From positions 124,001 through 188,000 of the forward strand of contig JAZKAR010000005.1 in assembly GCA_040389065.1 (NCBI GenBank): a stretch of DNA of 64,000 nucleotides, in the 5' to 3' direction. The position numbers were made by a program, and so were the translations under genes. The notes beneath the pieces were generated by a model, which did no database searches, was not told the DNA's origin, and was given only the letters and a program-made list of their open reading frames with translations. Source of the stretch: JAZKAR01 sp040389065. Lineage in GTDB: Bacteria; Pseudomonadota; Gammaproteobacteria; Burkholderiales; Casimicrobiaceae. The stretch's first letter is position 1. The number at the start of each line of letters is the position of its first letter. This document shows, piece after piece, positions 1-8,304 of the stretch.

Positions 1-357
1 GTGGAGGCGGCGGGAGTTGAACCCGCGTCCGGAGACCATTCATAGTTAAGACTACATGTTTAGTGCTGTTATTTGATTTAAGCTTTGAGCCGCGAACGCA
101 CACGCTACTCATTACCGATCCGCTAGATTTAATTCAGTTCATTACGGCACTGAACTGAACGATTCTGTAAATATGACCCTGCTGCTGTTGCCAGCCTACG
201 TTACAGATACCATAGTGCAGGGACTAAAGCCGATTAAGCGGCTAAAGCGAAGTTTGAGTCGTTTGCAATTAAATTGCGTTGCAGAGTATTTACAAGGTAC
301 TGCACCTTGACATGCCTCACGCTACTTCAGTACCCCCGTCGAAGCCAATACGCCCCC
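1..357 (-). ncRNA. ssrA: tmRNA (SsrA), 3' end clipped by the window edge
   Basis: One-piece transfer-messenger RNA that rescues stalled ribosomes. Read on the minus strand it begins GGGGGCGTATTGGCTTCGAC at 357, the usual tmRNA 5' end. It finishes at base 1 with the T-arm GGTTCAACTCCCGCC and CCTCCAC; the last CA of the CCA end lies outside the window. The 5' GGGGGCG pairs with 3' CGCCTCC as the acceptor stem. The tag reading frame runs from 266 to 234 (GCA resume codon to TAA) and encodes ANDSNFALAA, so with the charged alanine the full tag is A-ANDSNFALAA. The FALAA ending is a typical ClpXP degron. Confidence 0.97.
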
Positions 358-379
358 GAGGTGTAACAATGAACCTAAC

Positions 380-408
380 ATTGTATAAGGTTTAACGCAT
401 AAGTACAA
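380..408 (-). promoter_or_regulatory. sigma-70-type promoter of ssrA
   Basis: On the minus strand a -35 element TTGTAC (408-403) is followed after exactly 17 nt by a -10 element TACAAT (385-380). About 22 nt separate the -10 box from the mature tmRNA 5' end at 357, which leaves a short 5' leader for RNase P to remove. The site lies just beyond the stop codon of nadD, so ssrA has its own strong promoter. Confidence 0.75.
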
Positions 409-433
409 GCAGCAGATGACAATCTACTTGCCA

Positions 434-1069
434 TTATGTAAGTTTATTATTTTTAAGTGCTTGAAGAACGATCTTAGGCAACCATGCCTCAACAGTATCT
501 AGCTGATTATGAATACAAGCATGCCGTATACGTGAGGAAGATGCAGGATGCTGCTCAATATTAAGTTCAAATACCTGCGCGCGGTTGTTCCAATCTAATT
601 CAGTGACCTCTCGCCTTTGTTGCCAGGCGGTGTTTAGCTCATTTTCTGCTAACACTCCACACTCATAGCCAGGCCGATTCAATACCAACCAGTTTGTAAG
701 TTGCAAAACGTCTTGCCACTGGTACCACTGATCTAAGTTTTTCCAGGCATCTACCCCTAAAATCCATAAAAAAGCAGCTTTAGGCATAATCTGGCGTAAA
801 TATCGCAAGGTATGCACAGAATAAGAAGGCAATGGAAGCTCTAATTCTATAGGCTTTACCTGAACCTGTTTATAAGGGGCAAACACTGCTTCACACAAAT
901 GAAAACGCAGCTCAGTATTAAGCATAGGCTGCGCTTTATGCGGAGGGCTTGCATTCGGTAATATCCATAACTCATCAAGCGCTACGCGCTCTATTACAGA
1001 ACGCACAATATGCACATGCCCTAAATGAACAGGGTCAAATGTGCCCCCTAACAAGGCTATACGCTGCAC
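434..1069 (-). CDS. nadD: nicotinate-nucleotide adenylyltransferase NadD
   Basis: Transfers AMP from ATP to nicotinate mononucleotide to make deamido-NAD in the cytosolic NAD biosynthesis pathway. The 211-residue protein opens with the nucleotidyltransferase signature GGTFDPVHLGH (residues about 8-18) and carries the C-terminal SSSRIR motif (about residues 177-182), both hallmarks of NadD. Length is normal for the family. The start is GTG, preceded by AGGG at 8 nt. It lies 12 nt after the gpsA stop, so it is probably the last gene of a secB/SH3/gpsA/nadD transcription group. Confidence 0.95.
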   Translation of the reverse strand: MQRIALLGGTFDPVHLGHVHIVRSVIERVALDELWILPNASPPHKAQPMLNTELRFHLCEAVFAPYKQVQVKPIELELPLPSYSVHTLRYLRQIMPKAAFLWILGVDAWKNLDQWYQWQDVLQLTNWLVLNRPGYECGVLAENELNTAWQQRREVTELDWNNRAQVFELNIEQHPASSSRIRHACIHNQLDTVEAWLPKIVLQALKNNKLT

Positions 1070-1081
1070 ACTAGTGCCCTG

Positions 1082-2134
1082 TTAAAGCATACTAGTTAAC
1101 GAAGTAACGGGAAGCTGCCATTCAGGCTTAGGGCTACGCGCCAGTAATTGCTCAACTGCCGAAGCAGGGCTTAGCTTACCATCTAAAACGGCCAATACTG
1201 CTCTACATACCGGCATATCGCATTTATAATTATCTGCTAATTGAACAACTGCTTTAGCTGCATATACACCCTCTGCCACATGTCCTAAATCATTTAAAAT
1301 TACTTCTAATGATGCACCTGTCGCTAATTGCAATCCTACCTGTCGATTGCGTGAAGAATCACCTGTACACGTTAATAATAGATCGCCTAACCCTGAAAGC
1401 CCAAACAACGTTTCAGGCTTACCGCCTAAAGAACGCGTTAATGTCATTAATTCAGCCAAGCCTCGCGTAATTAATGCAGCACGGGCGTTATGACCTAAAT
1501 TTAATCCATCAGATAACCCTGCTGCAATCGCCAAAACATTTTTTACGGCCCCACCAATTGCAACTCCAGCGCGATCATCACTAGCATATAGTCGAAGCGT
1601 TGAGGTATGAAGTTGTTTTACCCAATGCTCAGCAATCGCTAACGACTCAGCAGCAAGCGTTGAAGCGGCAGGTAATCCTAAAGCAATTTCACGTGCAAAA
1701 TTAGGCCCTGAAAGAACCATAACAGGGCTTGACCAATTTGACCACGACTCAAAAAGCAAACGTGGGCACTCCCCTTCTGTACTAACATCAAAACCTTTAG
1801 ACAATAGCAATAAAGGAGGCCGCTCTACATAACGCTCAAGTTGCTCTCTTAATGAAAAAGAAGCTTGGCTTGGAACCGCTAAAATGAGTAAAGAAGCACT
1901 CATTGCTTGCGAGAGATCAGCTGTGCAGCGTAAAGAAGAAGGAAAAGCGATATCAGGCAAATAGCGTGTATTTACACGCTCTTCATTTAAGCGCTCAGCC
2001 TCTTCTGGCTGCCGCATCCACAAGATAATTTCATTAAACGAGCCAGCAGAAGCTAAATGAACCGCTAACGCTGTTCCCCACGCTCCTGCACCTAAAATAC
2101 TAACGATGGATTCGGGGGGGGAGAAATGCGTCAT
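1082..2134 (-). CDS. gpsA: NAD(P)-dependent glycerol-3-phosphate dehydrogenase
   Basis: Reduces dihydroxyacetone phosphate to sn-glycerol 3-phosphate for phospholipid synthesis. The 350-residue protein has the Rossmann motif GAGAWGTALA near residue 15, the GPNFAREIA substrate segment and the catalytic Lys in VKNVLAIAAG (about residues 199-208), followed by GLSGLGDLLLTCT. The first nine residues are an extension before the Rossmann strand. They are encoded partly by a run of eight C (2121-2114 on the minus strand). The first 35 bp overlap the 3' end of the SH3-domain gene in another frame, suggesting translational coupling. In many betaproteobacteria gpsA is a neighbour of secB, as here. Confidence 0.96.
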   Translation of the reverse strand: MTHFSPPESIVSILGAGAWGTALAVHLASAGSFNEIILWMRQPEEAERLNEERVNTRYLPDIAFPSSLRCTADLSQAMSASLLILAVPSQASFSLREQLERYVERPPLLLLSKGFDVSTEGECPRLLFESWSNWSSPVMVLSGPNFAREIALGLPAASTLAAESLAIAEHWVKQLHTSTLRLYASDDRAGVAIGGAVKNVLAIAAGLSDGLNLGHNARAALITRGLAELMTLTRSLGGKPETLFGLSGLGDLLLTCTGDSSRNRQVGLQLATGASLEVILNDLGHVAEGVYAAKAVVQLADNYKCDMPVCRAVLAVLDGKLSPASAVEQLLARSPKPEWQLPVTSLTSML

Positions 2135-3476
2135 TGCTTCGCTCGTTATCGTTGTAATCCCGATCCCAGTTATCCTGGCTCACTCTTGTACTAAAACTAT
2201 TACGGGTTGAATAGACCATAGGCCGTTTATTATCATCACGCGCTGATTCGCCATCTCGTGCCTGTTCTTCAGCGTGAAGGCGTTGTTCACGCCATCTTTC
2301 GCGCTCTGCTGCTTTCTTTTCTGCTGCCTTGCGTGCCGCGGCTCTTTTTTCAGCAGCAGTCAGGCGAGGCGTTGGCGTGTAATCACTATCGCTATCATTT
2401 TCAGAATAAGACACAGGGGCAGCTTCGTAATCACGATTTCGACGCACTACACGACGCTCACGTTCAATACGTTCTCTAGGTTTAACTACAACCACGGGTT
2501 TAACGACTACTACAGGGCGTTGATACGTAAGGTGATCTCTACGAGCGCGTGCAGCAGCTACCTTAGGACATATCTGTATACAACGACGAATTTCTGCTTC
2601 TGTCAGCTGTTCGCCACTTCTTTTTTTATAATGCGACCGAGCAGCCACTAAAGAACGGCTTGAAGCTTTACGAGGCTCTACCGTTTTATAGGTGGGCGTA
2701 GCTTTATAAACAACCTGCGACTGCGCTTCATTATAGCGATGGCGTGGAAGCGCTCGCCGTGGTGGGTAATCGTCTAGCTCATCACGCGAAAGTTGCGAAA
2801 TAGCTACTGTTCTCAAACGATCTCTTTCATTATCATCTGATCTAGCTACTCGTTTACGCTCAACCCCCCAAACTTGCGCCGTTTTAATGTAACCCTCTTG
2901 GCGGCTATTAGGAATACGCACCCGAATCCATCCATCTTCATCAGGCACAGATAAGCGCTCGAGAATCACACCACGCTCAGCACGAAAAGCCAAACGAGAA
3001 TTTGTATCTGGCAAACGTAAAATTTCTGCATTTTGGCTACGAACAATTACACGCTTACGTACCGTGGTGCTTTGCTCATCAATCCAGCCAATGTCACCAC
3101 CCATATCACGTACTTTCAACCACCCATCTTCATCACGATCTAAAATTTCTACTGGGTAATCTGGCGACAAAATAGATAAGCGCCGTGATTTTGGTGAAGG
3201 GCTATCATAAACAATGACTTGCTCGCGCGTTGTACGAAACTCTGTTGCAGTGGCCATTTGGCATAGAAATCCTGCTGCCAAGATCGTATATTTTAAAAAT
3301 TTATGCTTAAGAAACTGACTCATAAGGTTTTTTTTCTGATACACTACATTCATATCATTAGTGGCTATGTTATTCGAAACATTCATACGATTTCCAGAAA
3401 TGTCTAATATCGATCTACTCTTGAAGTTAGATTTGTGAATTAAATCTTTAAAGCTACCACTTGATGAACGAGACAT
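2100..3476 (-). CDS. SH3-domain (SH3b) envelope protein, membrane-anchored or secreted
   Basis: Function unknown; similar SH3-domain genes accompany gpsA in betaproteobacteria. The start at 3476 is chosen because GAGGAG lies 6 nt upstream, giving 458 residues. A hydrophobic segment (about residues 60-76, KYTILAAGFLCQMATATEF) looks like a signal peptide or anchor, preceded by an unusually long polar N-terminus of about 51 residues. A start at 3323 would give a conventional signal peptide but has no good ribosome site. Two SH3b repeats follow (each with an EDGW[LI][KR]VR motif). The C-terminal half is highly charged and low in complexity, with the doubled VVVVKP motif, an Arg/Ala/Lys-rich stretch and an Asp/Asn/Ser-rich end. 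The stop lies inside gpsA. Confidence 0.75.
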   Translation of the reverse strand: MSRSSSGSFKDLIHKSNFKSRSILDISGNRMNVSNNIATNDMNVVYQKKNLMSQFLKHKFLKYTILAAGFLCQMATATEFRTTREQVIVYDSPSPKSRRLSILSPDYPVEILDRDEDGWLKVRDMGGDIGWIDEQSTTVRKRVIVRSQNAEILRLPDTNSRLAFRAERGVILERLSVPDEDGWIRVRIPNSRQEGYIKTAQVWGVERKRVARSDDNERDRLRTVAISQLSRDELDDYPPRRALPRHRYNEAQSQVVYKATPTYKTVEPRKASSRSLVAARSHYKKRSGEQLTEAEIRRCIQICPKVAAARARRDHLTYQRPVVVVKPVVVVKPRERIERERRVVRRNRDYEAAPVSYSENDSDSDYTPTPRLTAAEKRAAARKAAEKKAAERERWREQRLHAEEQARDGESARDDNKRPMVYSTRNSFSTRVSQDNWDRDYNDNERSNDAFLPPRIHR

Positions 3477-3787
3477 AAAATACTCCTCGGAAAGCCAGAG
3501 GGAATAAGCAGGCAAAGATTGCCAAAATATTTTTTTCGAAATATTACTCGGATAACACATCAAACGCCAATACGCTCAAACATTAATATTACAAAGTTTC
3601 TTTAAAACAGCTTTTACTTAATTAGCTTAATTACCATCGTTTATGTAATATTTTTTGCTTGAGCGCATTTTCATTCATTAGCTTTGAAGCATTATCTCAA
3701 AAGACTTATTTAGAATAACCCATTCTCAATCTCACTGCGCAAGCATATTTGCTATGGGTTATAGCTTTTGAGAAGGCTCTTATATAA

Positions 3788-4288
3788 TCACGCTGCTGAT
3801 GTAGTACCTTCACCTTGAGCCTGCTCGCGTTGCTGTTGCTCAGCATACCATGCTTCAAAATTAATAGGTGAGAGATAAACGGGCGTATAACCAGCGCGTT
3901 GAATTGCGTCAGACACCGCCTCACGCAAATAAGGAAATAAGATTGTTGGACATTGAATACCAATTAACGGGTTCATAATTTCCTCAGGAATATTACGCAC
4001 CTGGAAAACTCCAGCCTGAGCAACCTCAACCAAAAATATAACTTTGTCGCCTAACCGTGCGGTTACCGTTGCTGTAAGTACCGACTCAAAAATGCCTTCT
4101 GCTACATTTTTTGCCTGATTCATCAGCTGTACTTCAATTTGAGGAGGCGCTTGCTCTAAAAAGCTATCCGGCGCATTTGGATTTTCTACTGAAAAATCTT
4201 TTATATATACTTTTTCTAAAGAAAATAAAGCAGCATTATCGGGTTGTGCGCCATTTTCTGGCTGCTGTGCAGGCGTAGTATCGCTCAT
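3788..4288 (-). CDS. secB: protein-export chaperone SecB
   Basis: Homotetrameric cytosolic chaperone that holds preproteins unfolded and delivers them to SecA. The 166-residue protein shows the family pattern: FSLEKVYIKDFSVENPNAP (about 22-40), the ATVTARLGDKVIFLVEVAQAG strands, and CPTILFPYLREAVSDAIQRAGY followed by L-PINFEA-Y near the C-terminus. The acidic Gln-rich ends are typical. A 224-310 bp spacer separates it from the SH3 gene; a MITE-like repeat lies upstream. Confidence 0.97.
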   Translation of the reverse strand: MSDTTPAQQPENGAQPDNAALFSLEKVYIKDFSVENPNAPDSFLEQAPPQIEVQLMNQAKNVAEGIFESVLTATVTARLGDKVIFLVEVAQAGVFQVRNIPEEIMNPLIGIQCPTILFPYLREAVSDAIQRAGYTPVYLSPINFEAWYAEQQQREQAQGEGTTSAA

Positions 4289-4328
4289 CGATTAACTTTC
4301 TATTAGTATTTTATACAGAATATTGAAC

Positions 4329-4441
4329 AACTTTAGAAGTTACGCAGTTGAGTTCACTCAACATATGACACCGCAGAAAGTACCCAGGGTACGGCAAGTT
4401 AACACATGGTGAAAAAACCCAAGTGCGTAACTTCTAAAGTT
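4329..4441. repeat. MITE-like palindromic repeat, copy 1
   Basis: A 113-bp element bounded by a perfect 18-bp inverted repeat: AACTTTAGAAGTTACGCA at 4329-4346 and its reverse complement at 4424-4441. The interior contains a smaller inverted repeat GTTGAGT-TC-ACTCAAC and a GGCAAGTT segment shared with copy 3. There is no room for a transposase. Three related copies lie at 25124, 31995 and 42908, always between genes. Non-autonomous mobile element or dispersed hairpin family; which one is inferred. Confidence 0.8.
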
Positions 4442-4825
4442 AATTTCCTAACCAAATCAGGATACATCATCAATGCCGCTATAAAAACCAATCACTCCCT
4501 TAATGCCTATAAGGTACATGAAGAGCGGTAGCATTGTAAATTCTCAGCTATTTATTAAGTATAACAAGTCATAGTGAGTTATTGATGACATGCCCTAGCT
4601 AAACGTTAGCATACCATTTTGGTACGCTTATGATACAGCGTCTAAAATTGTTTCCCTAGTGTTAGCCTTATAAATTATAAAACTCATCACTAAGAAAGCT
4701 AAGTACGCCCACATTAACGACAATATTGAATAATTTAACAGCATAAATTTTAACAACAACGGGTAGTGATCTTAGCAAAACAGGTGTATTGTACAAGGCT
4801 TTTGTATCAGAATGAACCCGCGACT
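4442..4825. other. intergenic DNA between repeat copy 1 and murJ
   Basis: AT-rich spacer of 384 bp upstream of murJ and, on the other side, of secB. It should hold the promoters of both divergent genes. I see no coding potential, convincing hairpin or conserved RNA motif in it. Confidence 0.4.
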
Positions 4826-6358
4826 ATGAATCTCTTAAAAGCCATGTTTACTGTAAGTGGTTTAACTTTTCTTTCTCGCATCACTGGCCTATTACGAGAA
4901 ATATTGGCCGCACACTGGTTCGGTGCTGGACTCATTATGGATGCCTTCAACGTAGCCTTTCGTATACCCAACATGCTACGCCGCCTATTTGCAGAGGGAG
5001 CTTTTTCTCAGGCATTCGTGCCTATTTTAGGCGAGTACTATCATAAAAAAGGGCATGACGAAACGCGTTTACTGATTAGCCGCACTACGACTCTACTAGG
5101 AACCATTTTATTTATAGTTTCTGTCGTAGGTATTTTTATTTCACCCCAGTTAGTTTATTTATTTAGTGCTGGATTTAAAGCTATTCCTGGAAAATTTGAA
5201 CTCACTACTCAGCTTCTTCAAATTGTATTTCCTTATATTTTTCTTATTAGCCTGAGCTGTATGTTTGCCAGTGTTTTGAATACTGTAGGCGCTTTTGCTT
5301 TGGCTGCTTTTGCCTCAACATTGCTCAATGTAGCCATTATCGGTACTGTTCTTATAGCAGGCCACTGGTTTAAGCAACCAGTTATGGCGATGGCATGGGG
5401 TGTAACCTTAGGCGGCATTCTTCAAGTAACTCTTTTAGGATGGGGAGTAAGAAAGTATAAACTTTTGCCTAGCTGGTCATGGAAGCCTTCAGATCCGGCG
5501 ACACAGCGTATTTTAAAACTGATGATTCCCTCGCTATTTGGAGTATCTGTTAGCCAAGTTAGCCTTTTAATTAATACCCATATTGCCTCTACACTTAGCA
5601 GCGGCTCAGTATCTTGGGTAACATTCGCAGATCGGCTCATGGAATTTCCCTCTGCCCTGCTAGGAGTAGCAGCAGGAACCATCATTCTGCCTCAACTTAT
5701 TAAACACCATCAGAGTCAAAATACAGGCGCGTACAACTCTCTCTTAGATTGGGGATTACGTACAACGTTAATGATGTCTGTTCCTTCAGCGGTAGCACTG
5801 CATGTCATTGGCATTCCTCTTATCGCAACTCTTTTTATGCACGGACATTTTAATGCACGAGATGCTATCCAAACCCATTTTGCACTCAGCGCCTATAGCA
5901 TAGGGTTATGTGGAATTATCCTTGTTAAAGTACTTGCCCCAGCTTTTTATGCCCGCCAAGATATAAAAACACCCGTTAAATTAGGCATTTTAGCTTTAAT
6001 TATTGCCCAGTTAAGCAACACGTTTACTGTGCCTTTATTTGCCCATGCGGGGCTTGCTCTCTCTACCGGATTAAGTGCTTGCGTAAATGCTCTTTTACTT
6101 GCATTTACTCTTTATAAGCGTGGAATTTATTCGCCTGAACCAGGGTGGGGTAAAGTTATTCTAAAAACCACTGTTGCAGTGATTATTATGGCAAGTGTAT
6201 TGTCCTTTTTTAAGGGAAATGAAAACAACTGGTTTCATTATTCTAATATCGAAAAAGTAATTAGATTGCTAGGGCTGGTGGTTGCAGGAATTAGCGCTTA
6301 TTTTATAAGCCTGAGATGTTTAGGGTTTAAGCCTAGCGACTTTATTCGTAAAGAGTGA
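4826..6358 (+). CDS. murJ: lipid II flippase MurJ (MviN)
   Basis: Polytopic inner-membrane flippase that moves the peptidoglycan precursor lipid II to the periplasmic side. From ATG 4826 it has 510 residues, the usual family length. A longer reading frame from 4766 exists but its extra 20 residues do not look like MurJ. The start MNLLKAMFTVSGLTFLSRITGLLRE and the motifs DAFNVAFRIPNMLRRLFAEGAFSQAFVP are diagnostic. About 14 hydrophobic segments can be traced. It is transcribed alone on the plus strand and converges with the M48-like gene 22 bp downstream. Confidence 0.96.
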   Translation: MNLLKAMFTVSGLTFLSRITGLLREILAAHWFGAGLIMDAFNVAFRIPNMLRRLFAEGAFSQAFVPILGEYYHKKGHDETRLLISRTTTLLGTILFIVSVVGIFISPQLVYLFSAGFKAIPGKFELTTQLLQIVFPYIFLISLSCMFASVLNTVGAFALAAFASTLLNVAIIGTVLIAGHWFKQPVMAMAWGVTLGGILQVTLLGWGVRKYKLLPSWSWKPSDPATQRILKLMIPSLFGVSVSQVSLLINTHIASTLSSGSVSWVTFADRLMEFPSALLGVAAGTIILPQLIKHHQSQNTGAYNSLLDWGLRTTLMMSVPSAVALHVIGIPLIATLFMHGHFNARDAIQTHFALSAYSIGLCGIILVKVLAPAFYARQDIKTPVKLGILALIIAQLSNTFTVPLFAHAGLALSTGLSACVNALLLAFTLYKRGIYSPEPGWGKVILKTTVAVIIMASVLSFFKGNENNWFHYSNIEKVIRLLGLVVAGISAYFISLRCLGFKPSDFIRKE

Positions 6359-6380
6359 CGTCATTTATCATAAAAATCAT

Positions 6381-7580
6381 TTACTTACTCCTGGATGCAG
6401 GCGTTACAGCATTCAATTTCTTTACATTTACTTTCGGAAGGCGTGCTTCAATTTCTGCCCAATTACAGCTAGAAGGAATATATTTACTACCCGGTGGCTT
6501 ACGGGAATCAATTTCTTTTAAGTAAGCAATACGTGCCAACGTAATCGGGTGCACGGTTTTGCTTGCAATTGGATCACGCTTTTGCCATTTAGCTTGCCGT
6601 TCTAAAAATTCCACCCACTTATTAGGGTCGATATTCATAATCCATAATCGAACAAACGCAGGCCGATCGGCTAACATTACTGTCTGTTGATTAAAAATAA
6701 AACCCTTAATAAAAGGCGCTAGTTGAATGGCGGCAGCACTATAATTGCGCTTATATAAATCTAATACGGCTGTCCAACCTGCGGCGGCTACTATTTCTTG
6801 TATGGGTGTACGCTGCTCAACTAACAACATACGGCTAGCCATCACTCCATATAGCTCGTCCATATTATTTATTCGTCTTAGTAATCCTGTAGGCACTAAG
6901 AAAATTCCTCCAGGAATAATATCAACTTCAACCGCTTTATCATCATTTATAACCACCCATGCATAAGAATATAAAGCCCCTCTTGAAAGACGCCGGCTTG
7001 CATCATCAAGCACACTTTGCACAAATGGGTCTTGTATTATTTTGATATCTTTATATAAGCTTCGATAAACTAAATCGCCCAGCTTCATTTCTTGATTAAT
7101 ATCTAAGCCTACAAAATTCATTGTAGCCCAGCGTATTAACTTATCTCTAAACGACAAGACTAAAACAAGCATAACAAAAAGAAGAAAAAAAACTTTTCCT
7201 AAACTCTTTGAGGAGATAGTAGGCACTGAAACCTTAGGAGTTGCAGGCGCAGCAGTTTTACTTTCAGGAGAAGGTGTTGCAGCGTTTAATTGTGAAGCCA
7301 AAGCAGGGGGCGGAGTACGTTGTAGCTGTTTTTGAAGGGCAGTATCATGAATACCAATCGCCCACTTACCCATTTCATCGCGCCATGCTAAATACCATGT
7401 TTTTTGTTGATCGTTTGCCACTGTCAACTGCATTTGCGCTAAACCAAATCGCTTTGACTGGTCCGCATCAAGCCTTATAGATGCAAAATTAGCATCTAAA
7501 GCAACCTCTAGCCACTTCGGCCCTTCCCAAAGAGGACTAAACACCATAGCTACAAAATAGTAAGGCTTTTCAAAAGACAT
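6381..7580 (-). CDS. M48-fold protein lacking the zinc site (probable pseudoprotease)
   Basis: From ATG 7580 it has 399 residues. The first about 95 residues form an unrecognised soluble domain, followed by an Ala/Pro-rich linker, one membrane segment (about 127-144) and a C-terminal region with the layout of M48 metallopeptidases: a helical D..V..VLDDA segment, then IIPGGIFLVPTGLL (family pattern A-PGG-I-V--GLL) and the late HPITLARIAYLKE motif (family pattern HP-T--RI--L). At the position of the zinc motif HExxH the sequence reads ASRMLLVEQR (about residue 248), so both His and the Glu are missing. Hence probably a catalytically dead relative, perhaps a binding or chaperone protein. A TTG start at 7598 is possible. 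Confidence 0.7.
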   Translation of the reverse strand: MSFEKPYYFVAMVFSPLWEGPKWLEVALDANFASIRLDADQSKRFGLAQMQLTVANDQQKTWYLAWRDEMGKWAIGIHDTALQKQLQRTPPPALASQLNAATPSPESKTAAPATPKVSVPTISSKSLGKVFFLLFVMLVLVLSFRDKLIRWATMNFVGLDINQEMKLGDLVYRSLYKDIKIIQDPFVQSVLDDASRRLSRGALYSYAWVVINDDKAVEVDIIPGGIFLVPTGLLRRINNMDELYGVMASRMLLVEQRTPIQEIVAAAGWTAVLDLYKRNYSAAAIQLAPFIKGFIFNQQTVMLADRPAFVRLWIMNIDPNKWVEFLERQAKWQKRDPIASKTVHPITLARIAYLKEIDSRKPPGSKYIPSSCNWAEIEARLPKVNVKKLNAVTPASRSK

Positions 7581-7684
7581 AGCTACACTTAAGTCCAATA
7601 CGCATTAAAAATAAAATTTGTTGGGATAAAATGCATTATAGCGATTATATATAAAACTCTTTGAGTAAAACCTACTTATCCAGC

Positions 7685-7701
7685 GGGCCTGAATTAGGCC
7701 C
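7685..7701. other. short GC-rich inverted repeat downstream of pilE
   Basis: GGGCCT-GAATT-AGGCCC forms a 6-bp perfect stem with a 5-nt loop in the 244-bp gap between pilE and the M48-like gene. There is no clean T-run after it on either strand, so it is at best a weak terminator for the pilin operon. Nothing else is visible in this gap. Confidence 0.3.
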
Positions 7702-7824
7702 TCATCAAAAATTTCTTCTATCTTATGCTTTACACTCAAAGAATTATCGCCTTTAATCAAATTTCTTTTAACTTATTAAAACACTTCCTACTATTACACT
7801 CTATTTCATTTAAGCTAACAAGCC

Positions 7825-8295
7825 CTATCCTCCCCAGCATGAAGCTGAACTTGTTGTCGTAGCACCTGATATTGCTGTCGTATCTGATGCTGTTCGTGCT
7901 CCCGAACTATCGTATTGCAAAACCTTACACTTAGTAGGGCTATAAGGACTTTTAATAGTTGCTACTAGTGTATACGTTGTATTTGAATTACCTGGAGTAT
8001 AAACAATATCAAAATATGTAGTTGTTCCTTCTCCTGTCTTAGGGGAAGTTTTTAATGCAGATGGATAACCAGCTGCCGCAGGATAACTATTATTTAATGA
8101 ATAACTTCTTTCTAGCACTTGCGCGCCTTCCATCAAAATAGCCTTCGCTGTCTGTAATCGTCCCTTTTCTAAATAATCTCTATACGAAGGAATGCCTATT
8201 GCCGCTAGAATCCCTACGATGACAACCACAATCATTAACTCAATGAGTGTAAAACCTTGCTGTATCTTATAGCAGCCCTGAATATTACATTTCAT
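7825..8295 (-). CDS. pilE: type IV minor pilin, PilE-like
   Basis: Prepilin of 156 residues, last gene of the minor-pilin operon. The 14-residue leader ends in QQG followed by FTLIELMIVVVIVGILAAIGIPSY, the classic class III signal cleaved and N-methylated by PilD, with the invariant Glu5. The tail has a Cys pair (TKCKVL and SASCWGG) that probably closes a disulfide D-loop. The start is supported by AGGAG 6 nt upstream, 9 nt after the pilY1 stop. The position after pilY1 matches the PilE minor pilin of Pseudomonas/Acinetobacter rather than a major pilin; the exact role is inferred. Confidence 0.9.
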   Translation of the reverse strand: MKCNIQGCYKIQQGFTLIELMIVVVIVGILAAIGIPSYRDYLEKGRLQTAKAILMEGAQVLERSYSLNNSYPAAAGYPSALKTSPKTGEGTTTYFDIVYTPGNSNTTYTLVATIKSPYSPTKCKVLQYDSSGARTASDTTAISGATTTSSASCWGG

Positions 8296-8304
8296 GTCTT
8301 ACTC

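Noticed and set aside
2274..2651. 125-codon plus-strand frame opposite the SH3-domain gene
   Set aside because: Lies entirely inside a well-supported gene; its Phe/Cys/Thr-rich product is what the complement of an Arg/Lys/Ala-rich coding sequence gives.
3706..3963. 85-codon minus-strand frame overlapping the 3' end of secB
   Set aside because: Overlaps secB in another frame, no start signal, no recognisable features.
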